This document shows positions 1 through 5,125 of a stretch of 5,125 nt of DNA, one piece after another. The number at the start of each line of letters is the position of its first letter. Position 1 is the first letter of the stretch. The DNA is from Candidatus Roizmanbacteria bacterium. GTDB lineage: Bacteria > Patescibacteriota > Microgenomatia > UBA1406 > GWC2-37-13. The DNA is taken from contig JACPMD010000024.1 of assembly GCA_016186235.1 (NCBI GenBank), positions 1 to 5,125 on the forward strand, given 5' to 3'. The notes below the pieces were generated by a model. That model made no database searches. It was given only the letters and a program-made list of their open reading frames with translations, and was not told where the DNA came from. The position numbers and the translations under genes were made by a program.

Positions 1-2122
1 AGACTATAGAGTCTACGTAAAATATTGGCCTTTCTGTTGTTCCATCAGATTCTTCAAAGTCGGGGTCAATCTTCAGTGTATAGAAGACAACATTTCTTCC
101 CCTTCCTATATGCGCTAAATGACCTTCGAGAATAACACTATTCCTAGAGGGGTCATATTCTTTCCCCTTCAGACCTCTACAGGTAATTTTAAAGAGGACT
201 TCACCTTCGTCTATTCGCTTTCTGAGAGTATAGTTGTCCTCACCGTCAATTTTTTTTAATTCTAATTGCTCATTGAGAAAACTCCCGTCAGGCAAAAAAA
301 ATGTTTTTTTAGTTTCCTCATGTTTCCAACCGACTGACGCTAAGATGCCCATTTCTGGAAATAATAATACCGATAGAAGACTTCCTTCTAACTCTTCTAA
401 ATATCGCGCGGAACTGATAGGGTAACTATAAAGTTTATTACCAAAGTAGAATGCGAAACACGGTCCACTTGTTTTCCTGTTGTCATCGATAGCTCCAGTG
501 AGCAAAACAGGATTATGAGCAAGTACATCGTAATCAAGACCATATGGTACTATAGTTTTCAATTCATACAAACCATGAGATGTCATGAACGAGAATACAG
601 CACGTTCACCTACTGAATCTAAAATTGCCGGTTTGATTCGTCCATTGTTACGATCCATCTTAAATTCGACAGAGGTTCCATTTTTTAACTCAAAACCAAA
701 TAGTCTTGTATCTTGGTCTTGCTGACGCCAAAAACTCTTTCTTTGCGTAATTGACCTATCAAATATACTTAGTGGCAAGCTTAGAATGCAGTGAAGTCCC
801 ACATCGTCAAGTCTTCGGGATGGATCGAAGCGAAAAAGAAGATTTACTCGCTCTGGAGATTGTGGATTGAGAGGTAGATTGAGAGGTAGTAGGAAAAGGT
901 CATAGCGAGAGTCTTGAAAATAAGGAAAATTGCCAATAAATTCACATCCATATTCGGCTAAACGTTTTCGCGATTTTTCCTCTTCAGACAATTCAACAAA
1001 TTCGCTTAACTCTCCTGTTTCTACAGTTGGCAGATCAAGTGCAGTTCGAATATCTCTATAGGTATGATTAGGCGGCAGATCAGCAAACGAATCAAATCTT
1101 TGTCTCTGTAGCATTTCATTAGCTTCTGCAAGGGTAGAGTCGTTTATTTCATCTCTCGAATTTGGCAGTTTGCCAGCTTCCACAGGTCCTGTCAGATAAT
1201 GAGCGAATTCAGAGACCCTTTGACCAACGAGTTTACGAATAAAATCATCACTTAAAATTCTACTTCTCTCCTTTGGATCTTTCTGAAAGAGTATTCTACC
1301 TACTACATGAGCCAAACGAGTAACACGCGTTGCTAAGTCAGTAGAAGTATCTGGAACTACGAAACCTGCTTCGTATTTTGGAAGCATTTTCTCTAATTCG
1401 TGGTTGTTAATAAACCAACCCCATTTAGCCGCATCTTGCCATTCTAGCGTTAACCATCGCGTTGTGAGATTTAAAACGAGAAATTGGTACATCTCCAGGT
1501 ACTGTATCATGTGTTGTCTCTGAGTGTAGGGTTTTATTTTCATCCAATAACTATCGAGTTGATGGGTAAGTTCGTGAAGTGTTTCAAACGCTGACCATTC
1601 CTCATCATCGGGAAATGTCAGTCCTGTAATGCCACGGCCAACATAACCGCCATCGTTGACTATAATAGTGCCAGGCAAGGTCAGAAGAAGTCGCGAAAAC
1701 GAAGGGACAAAACGGTGCAAAAAATCACGGAACTTTGTATCGTCTTGAGGACTCAAATGATAGGGAGGTTTTTTCAGTAAGAGGTCTATGTGATCAACGA
1801 GTTCTTTGGCATCTTGAGTATGTGAGCCTTGACGTATACCCCATTCATCTCTGATTGCTGCTATTGATGGGTCATCTGCATCGACTATTTCATTTTCAGC
1901 AACCTGTTTTAAAGGAAGATAGAAGCTAGGAAAAAGTACATAGCCAAACAGCTCTTCCATTACTCTTCCCTGCGCATAGACCAGAGCGAAATCTCGTAGT
2001 CCAAACTTTTGTAGATTGACTTCATGACTTGGGGGTAGTCCAGCTCGAAAATCTAACGGCGCAAAAGCCACAGCGGCTCCTAGTTCTAGAAAATTGCGTC
2101 GTGTAATTTTATCCTTTTCCAT
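1..2122 (-). CDS. Putative Tat-exported HExxH metallopeptidase-like protein, C-terminus off the left edge
   Basis: I read this frame codon by codon from ATG at 2122 to the window edge: 707 codons without a stop, and the C-terminus is missing. The start is the first ATG after an in-frame TAG 21 nt upstream; no Shine-Dalgarno is visible. Residues 7-14 read TRRNFLEL, close to the twin-arginine export consensus (S/T-R-R-x-F-L-K), followed by a short apolar stretch to about residue 23 and a possible AFA cleavage site at 19-21. Residues 148-170 are Gly- and beta-rich and lead into a helix with HELTHQLD (183-190), the HExxH zinc motif. Candidate third ligands are E210 and E227; E227 lies 40 residues after H187. 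A Trp-rich helix follows (W223, W228, W234, W236). Residues 370-390 are charged and helical, and 395-707 look beta-rich. I recognise no family over the full length. Proteolysis and export are inferences; the open frame is certain. Confidence 0.85.
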   Translation of the reverse strand, partial: MEKDKITRRNFLELGAAVAFAPLDFRAGLPPSHEVNLQKFGLRDFALVYAQGRVMEELFGYVLFPSFYLPLKQVAENEIVDADDPSIAAIRDEWGIRQGSHTQDAKELVDHIDLLLKKPPYHLSPQDDTKFRDFLHRFVPSFSRLLLTLPGTIIVNDGGYVGRGITGLTFPDDEEWSAFETLHELTHQLDSYWMKIKPYTQRQHMIQYLEMYQFLVLNLTTRWLTLEWQDAAKWGWFINNHELEKMLPKYEAGFVVPDTSTDLATRVTRLAHVVGRILFQKDPKERSRILSDDFIRKLVGQRVSEFAHYLTGPVEAGKLPNSRDEINDSTLAEANEMLQRQRFDSFADLPPNHTYRDIRTALDLPTVETGELSEFVELSEEEKSRKRLAEYGCEFIGNFPYFQDSRYDLFLLPLNLPLNPQSPERVNLLFRFDPSRRLDDVGLHCILSLPLSIFDRSITQRKSFWRQQDQDTRLFGFELKNGTSVEFKMDRNNGRIKPAILDSVGERAVFSFMTSHGLYELKTIVPYGLDYDVLAHNPVLLTGAIDDNRKTSGPCFAFYFGNKLYSYPISSARYLEELEGSLLSVLLFPEMGILASVGWKHEETKKTFFLPDGSFLNEQLELKKIDGEDNYTLRKRIDEGEVLFKITCRGLKGKEYDPSRNSVILEGHLAHIGRGRNVVFYTLKIDPDFEESDGTTERPIFYVDSIV
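865..889. repeat. 12-bp tandem duplication inside the large minus-strand gene
   Basis: The unit GATTGAGAGGTA occurs twice back to back (865-876 and 877-888), plus one extra base of a third copy. The period is a multiple of three, so the frame is kept, and the protein gains a duplicated LPLN tetrapeptide (residues 412-419). It most likely arose by replication slippage at the entry to the beta-rich C-terminal half. Confidence 0.8.
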
Positions 2123-2159
2123 GGTAAAATAGAATATAAACTAATCAAAATAGACTTAT

Positions 2160-2187
2160 AGTATACCACGCGTCAAAGATTTTTCAA
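2160..2187 (-). promoter_or_regulatory. Candidate sigma70-type promoter for the large minus-strand gene
   Basis: Read on the minus strand, a -35 box TTGAAA (2187-2182, 5 of 6 consensus) is followed by a 16-bp spacer and a -10 box TATACT (2165-2160, 5 of 6), with an extended TGG directly before it. Transcription would start near 2153, leaving a leader of about 30 nt to the ATG at 2122. A second, weaker pair (TTGACG 2176-2171, TATTTT 2152-2147, 18-bp spacer) overlaps it. Assignment rests on consensus matching alone. Confidence 0.5.
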
Positions 2188-2197
2188 TCTGGAAATT

Positions 2198-2305
2198 ATG
2201 CCCAAGATAAAAATTAAGAAGGAAATTCTCTGGAAGATTGTGATAGTTGTTTCTTCATTACTGCTTGTTTTTTCGTCTTTAGCACCGTTGCTTTTTCTCA
2301 GATGA
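2198..2305 (+). CDS. 35-aa single-pass membrane micro-protein upstream of recG
   Basis: ATG at 2198 opens a 35-codon frame ending in TGA at 2303-2305. The N-terminus is strongly basic (MPKIKIKKE), then about residues 10-34 form one hydrophobic helix rich in Ile, Val, Leu and Phe, with a single proline at 30 and a terminal arginine. By the positive-inside rule the N-terminus would face the cytoplasm. There is no upstream in-frame ATG before a stop at 2159-2161. A weak GGA sits only a few bases before the ATG, so initiation is uncertain. The gene is divergent from the metallopeptidase-like gene (75 bp between start codons) and its stop lies 25 bp before recG, so it may share a transcript with recG. 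I know no function for it. The basic-then-apolar design argues for a real gene, but at this length a chance ORF cannot be excluded. Confidence 0.5.
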   Translation: MPKIKIKKEILWKIVIVVSSLLLVFSSLAPLLFLR

Positions 2306-2313
2306 ATTCAGTT

Positions 2314-2319
2314 TATGAT
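2314..2319 (+). promoter_or_regulatory. Possible -10 box immediately before recG
   Basis: TATGAT (5 of 6 consensus) ends 11 bp before the recG ATG, which would give a transcript with a leader of only a few bases. No convincing -35 box lies at the right distance: TTGCTT at 2288-2293 leaves a 20-bp spacer. Read-through from upstream of the micro-ORF is equally possible. Confidence 0.22.
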
Positions 2320-2330
2320 TATCCTATTGT

Positions 2331-4382
2331 ATGTATCTACAAACGTCTATAGATGATCTTCCTTCAACAAGTGTAATAACGAAAAAAAGGTTTAGGTCGA
2401 TCGGAATCAATACATATAGGGATCTTATCAATTATTTCCCCTTTCGCTACGAAAATTATTCGCTCCATTCAACAATAAAAAGGTTGCAGCCTGGCGAAGT
2501 TGTCACGTTAAGAGGGACAATAGAGAAAGCCAAATTTGAAATTACGAGAAAGGGTAAGAAGATACAAAAAGTTATCTTAAACGACGGTACTGACACGATT
2601 GACCTCGTGTGGTACAACCAACCCTATCTGTTGAGGTTATTTAGACCCAGCCAAAATCTTTCGGCATCCGGCGAAGTCAAATCCTTTCAGAATAAACTGA
2701 CGATAGAGCCACAGTCATACGAATTATTAAACAACCCTAAACAGCGCACTATTCATACAGGCAGGCTTGTCCCAGTGTATTCCGAACAAAGAGGTCTCTC
2801 ATCAAGAGTAATAAGAGAAAAAATTTATACAATACTTTCATTATTGACTGACGAATCTCTGACCGAATTTCTCCCTGGGGAAATTTTAAACTACAATCAT
2901 TTGATCGATGAGTTCGAAGCCTATCAGCAAATACATTTTCCCAATGACATTGCGTCAGCGAATAAAGCTCGAGGGAGGTTGGCTTTTGATGAGCTCTTTG
3001 TCATCCAGCTTGCTGCAAAATTGATTCGCAATGAGTGGCAGAAAGAAATTGTTGGCAATCCGTTCCGCATAGGTCTTGTCGAAGATCAGAAGCTTAAAGA
3101 ATTTATTGACGATCTGCCTTTTCAATTAACGGACGCACAAAAACGCACGGTTAAAGAGATCATTTCTGATCTTAAGAAACCCTCTCCGATGAATCGTTTT
3201 CTTGAGGGCGATGTAGGTTCTGGTAAAACCGTTGTTGCGACGGTGGCTGCCTATCTTTCTTACCTAAATAATTACCAGACAGTATTTATGGCCCCGACAG
3301 AAATTTTGGCTTTTCAGCATTACAATACGTTGTCCAGACTTCTAAAAAGTTATCCACTAAAAGTCGGCTTGCAAACCGGAACAAAGAAAGTTGCAAATAC
3401 GACTGAACACTATGACATACTCGTGGGAACACACGCCCTCATCAGCGGAAAATTTTCGCTCGATATGATCGGTTTGACTATCATCGACGAGCAGCATCGT
3501 TTCGGTGTCGTTCAGAGAGCTAGCCTCAAAGAAAAGGGAATCAATCCTCACCTGTTGACGATGACTGCGACGCCCATTCCACGTACTGTTGCGCTTACTC
3601 TCTATGGAGAATTGGATTTATCAGTTATTGATGAAATGCCGAGAGGCCGCCTTCCTGTTAAGACGGTTCTTGTAACAAAGAATAAAAGGCTTCGCGGATA
3701 TGAGTGGATTAAAAAACAAATCAAAGGCGAGCAAGTCCAGGTATTTATCATTTGTCCGCTTATCGAGGAATCAGACGTCGAAACAATGAAATCGGTAAAG
3801 GCGGCTACCAAGGAATATGAGCGACTGCAGAAAGAAATATTCCCCGGGTTTAATCTCGGACTGCTCCACGGAAAACTCAAATCGAAAGAAAAAAATCAGA
3901 TTATGGAAGATTTCAAAGCTAAAAAATACGATATTCTCGTCTCGACTCCGGTGGTTGAGGTAGGAATTGATATACCAAGCGCTACTATTATGGTGATCGA
4001 AGCTGCGGAACGATTTGGCCTCGCTCAACTTCATCAGCTGCGAGGCAGAGTCGGAAGAGGTTCAAAACAATCCTACTGCCTCCTCTATACCGAATCGACC
4101 GACAAAAAAGTAGTTGAGAGGCTTCAGACTTTTACCAAGATTCAGTCCGGAATGCAGCTTGCCGAATACGATCTTAAACTGAGAGGTCCAGGTGAAATCT
4201 ATGGGGTAAGTCAACATGGATATCAGGATCTAAAAATAGCCTCTCTGGCAGATTATGAATTAATCGATGGAACTAAGCGGGCAGTAAAATATTTCATGCA
4301 AAAGTATAGCAATATTGCGGAGTTTCCGGAGATAGAAAGGAGAGTTGAAGCGTATAAGGTAAGAAAGATAAGTAGGGATTAA
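2331..4382 (+). CDS. recG: ATP-dependent DNA helicase RecG
   Basis: RecG is a cytoplasmic superfamily-2 double-stranded DNA translocase that remodels stalled replication forks, Holliday junctions, D-loops and R-loops in repair and replication restart. At 683 residues it is full length (E. coli RecG has 693). In order: N-terminal helical segment and FPFRYE linker (to about 45); OB-fold wedge domain (about 46-135) that splits fork arms; Q-motif region PFQLTDAQ (263-270); Walker A GDVGSGKT (293-300); APTEILAFQH (321-330); VGTHAL (365-370); Walker B DEQH (386-389); TATPIPRT (412-419); LLHGK (511-515); STPVVEVGIDIP (538-549); QLRGRVGRG (569-577); and the TRG translocation motif around LRGPGEIYGVSQ (617-628). 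The start is the only ATG after an in-frame TGA at 2316-2318; no Shine-Dalgarno is present. The usual Gly-x-Gly of the extreme N-terminus (LPGVGP in many homologues) reads LPSTSV here. No catalytic residue is missing. Confidence 0.98.
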   Translation: MYLQTSIDDLPSTSVITKKRFRSIGINTYRDLINYFPFRYENYSLHSTIKRLQPGEVVTLRGTIEKAKFEITRKGKKIQKVILNDGTDTIDLVWYNQPYLLRLFRPSQNLSASGEVKSFQNKLTIEPQSYELLNNPKQRTIHTGRLVPVYSEQRGLSSRVIREKIYTILSLLTDESLTEFLPGEILNYNHLIDEFEAYQQIHFPNDIASANKARGRLAFDELFVIQLAAKLIRNEWQKEIVGNPFRIGLVEDQKLKEFIDDLPFQLTDAQKRTVKEIISDLKKPSPMNRFLEGDVGSGKTVVATVAAYLSYLNNYQTVFMAPTEILAFQHYNTLSRLLKSYPLKVGLQTGTKKVANTTEHYDILVGTHALISGKFSLDMIGLTIIDEQHRFGVVQRASLKEKGINPHLLTMTATPIPRTVALTLYGELDLSVIDEMPRGRLPVKTVLVTKNKRLRGYEWIKKQIKGEQVQVFIICPLIEESDVETMKSVKAATKEYERLQKEIFPGFNLGLLHGKLKSKEKNQIMEDFKAKKYDILVSTPVVEVGIDIPSATIMVIEAAERFGLAQLHQLRGRVGRGSKQSYCLLYTESTDKKVVERLQTFTKIQSGMQLAEYDLKLRGPGEIYGVSQHGYQDLKIASLADYELIDGTKRAVKYFMQKYSNIAEFPEIERRVEAYKVRKISRD

Positions 4383-4630
4383 CTATGTGAGTGCTTTAAT
4401 TCCTCTGGTAGATCAACAAGGTCTTTATCTAATAATTTATTGACTCCCGATGCAGCAAATATTGCTTCTGTAGTTGGACTTCCTAAAAGTCCTCTTCCAA
4501 AACTTCTTGACGATGTATGCTCCAAATGATGAGCATTATGCCTGTCAATTAGGTCAATTTATTCATCAGTTAACTTCATTCCTTTTGTCTGTTTATGCGT
4601 TATAACAGCTAAATTAGGCAGCAGTAATTT
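4379..4630 (-). pseudogene. Possible decayed coding remnant, tail-to-tail with recG
   Basis: On the minus strand the frame 4630-4379 is open except for one TAA at 4561-4559. Downstream of that stop are 59 codons beginning IDLIDRHNAHHLEH and ending LPEELKHSHS, then TAA at 4381-4379, which overlaps the recG stop within a TTAA palindrome. Upstream the same frame reads THKQTKGMKLTDE directly before the stop, so a single G-to-T change (GAA to TAA) would explain the break (KLTDE-E-IDLIDR). In another frame just upstream, a short ATG stretch (4655-4614, MKEALRIIKITAA) could be the original N-terminus after a frameshift. The composition is protein-like (acidic and basic residues, a His-rich patch, Gly-rich GRGLLGSP). 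I do not recognise a family. The complementary plus-strand frame is also fairly open over 4386-4529 but has no ATG, so strand choice is a judgement. Confidence 0.35.
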
Positions 4631-4727
4631 TTATTATCCTTAAGGCTTCCTTCATATTTTAGATTATATCAACGGTACAATCGAATGTCAATTGCATCTC
4701 GAGGGAAAAGGCTGCTACAATAAATAC
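4383..4727. other. 345-bp gap between recG and the kinase gene
   Basis: No intact gene is visible on either strand. The left two thirds are covered by the possible minus-strand remnant. An exact 6-bp inverted repeat with an 8-base loop (ATGCTC 4517-4522, GAGCAT 4531-4536) lies inside it without a following T-run. The part from about 4631 to 4690 is AT-rich and featureless. The right end holds the promoter of the next gene. I found no intrinsic terminator for recG. Confidence 0.6.
4692..4721 (+). promoter_or_regulatory. Extended -10 promoter for the PfkB-family kinase, probably leaderless
   Basis: A -35-like TTGCAT (4692-4697, 4 of 6) is followed by an 18-bp spacer and TACAAT (4716-4721, 5 of 6), preceded by TGC, which makes an extended -10 element. 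The usual start distance of about 7 bp puts the first transcribed base at or next to the A of the ATG at 4728. The gene has no Shine-Dalgarno, which agrees with a leaderless message. Confidence 0.6.
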
Positions 4728-5125
4728 ATGTTTGATTTAATCTCAATTGGAAGTATCAGTATCGATCTTTTCTTTAAAAGCGATACTTTTACGTTTTCCA
4801 ATAACCGTTTCCAACTGGCCGTGGGCGGAAAATACTTCGCTCCCTACTTCCATACGGGGATTGGCGGAGGTGGAACAAATGTGGCGATCGGCGCAGCAAA
4901 ACGCGGGCTTAAGGTAGCTGTCTGTGGTTTAATCGGTGAAAATCCCTTCAAAAAAATGATTGTAGACCATCTGGACGGTTTTAACATTTCGCATAAATTT
5001 TCCAAGATAGTCAACGATTATTTCAATATTTCCACGATACTTTTAACAGAAAAAGGAGAAAGAACAATTATCCATCACTCTACCCCGCACCAAAAATTAT
5101 TCGATCGTTTTTTTACAAAAGATCT
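4728..5125 (+). CDS. PfkB/ribokinase-family carbohydrate or nucleoside kinase, N-terminal 132 residues
   Basis: The frame runs from ATG at 4728 to the right edge (132 full codons); PfkB kinases are usually near 300 residues, so more than half is missing. These cytoplasmic enzymes transfer the ATP gamma-phosphate to a sugar or nucleoside hydroxyl. The start FDLISIGSISIDLFF matches the family's first beta strand with a substrate-contacting aspartate (D13). Residues 44-69 (GIGGGGTNVAIGAAKRG, then VCGLIGEN) match the first PfkB signature, a glycine-rich stretch followed by Asn and later GxxGxN/D. Residues 100-118 (STILLTEKGERTIIHH) match the strand pair of the lid region that precedes the substrate pocket. 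The catalytic Asp and the ATP-binding GxGD motif lie beyond the window, so the substrate (ribose, fructose, adenosine or other) cannot be stated. A probable extended -10 promoter sits directly before the ATG. Confidence 0.93.
   Translation, partial: MFDLISIGSISIDLFFKSDTFTFSNNRFQLAVGGKYFAPYFHTGIGGGGTNVAIGAAKRGLKVAVCGLIGENPFKKMIVDHLDGFNISHKFSKIVNDYFNISTILLTEKGERTIIHHSTPHQKLFDRFFTKD

Noticed and set aside
234..425. Plus-strand 63-codon ORF
   Set aside because: It lies wholly inside the long minus-strand frame and its translation is low-complexity Ser/Asn/Lys-rich, typical of an antisense shadow.
865..889. Tandem repeat as a CRISPR-like or regulatory array
   Set aside because: Only two adjacent 12-bp units with no spacers, in frame within a coding region; simple duplication explains it.
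2123..2197. Riboswitch or structured leader in the divergent gap
   Set aside because: The stretch is too short and AT-rich, with no stable stem-loops or conserved core visible; only promoter-like hexamers are supported.
3357..4034. Minus-strand ORFs of 64, 92 and 87 codons inside recG
   Set aside because: They are antisense to conserved helicase motifs, so they are explained by the recG codons; nothing in them resembles a protein family.
4517..4536. Inverted repeat ATGCTC-8-GAGCAT as a recG terminator
   Set aside because: The stem is only 6 bp with moderate GC and there is no T-run after it on either strand; it lies 135 bp beyond the recG stop.
1..5125. tRNA, rRNA, insertion sequence or CRISPR array
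   Set aside because: No tRNA cloverleaf signature, rRNA segment, transposase frame, terminal inverted repeats or spaced repeats were seen on either strand.

Overview
The window looks like a piece of an AT-rich bacterial genome. RecG is of ordinary bacterial type. Its style and that of the sugar-kinase start are reminiscent of Candidate Phyla Radiation genomes (Microgenomates-like): short basic single-helix membrane ORFs, weak or missing Shine-Dalgarno sequences, and promoters sitting almost on the start codon. That placement is an impression from sequence style, not a proven assignment.

Layout, left to right. Positions 2122 down to 1 (minus strand) are one uninterrupted reading frame of at least 707 codons that runs off the left edge. 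I do not recognise the protein as a whole. It starts with a twin-arginine-like leader (TRRNFLEL) and carries a zinc-protease-type HELTH motif at residues 183-187, so it is probably an exported or surface metallopeptidase-like protein of undescribed type. A good promoter candidate lies just upstream of it. In the 208-bp divergent gap a 35-codon ORF (2198-2305, plus strand) encodes a lysine-rich single-pass membrane peptide, followed 25 bp later by a full-length recG (2331-4382) with all helicase motifs intact.

Between recG and the next gene is a 345-bp stretch without an intact gene. Its minus strand holds what looks like a decayed coding remnant, whose stop codon overlaps the recG stop tail-to-tail and which has one internal TAA. 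The right part of the gap ends in a strong extended -10 promoter that would start transcription at or next to the ATG of a PfkB-family sugar/nucleoside kinase (4728 to the right edge, truncated).

The genes do not form an obvious pathway. RecG serves DNA repair and replication-fork processing, the kinase belongs to carbohydrate or nucleoside metabolism, and the large minus-strand protein is an accessory-looking envelope protein. The most interesting material is the unassigned Tat/HExxH protein, the micro-ORF before recG, the decayed remnant after recG, and the apparently leaderless kinase promoter.
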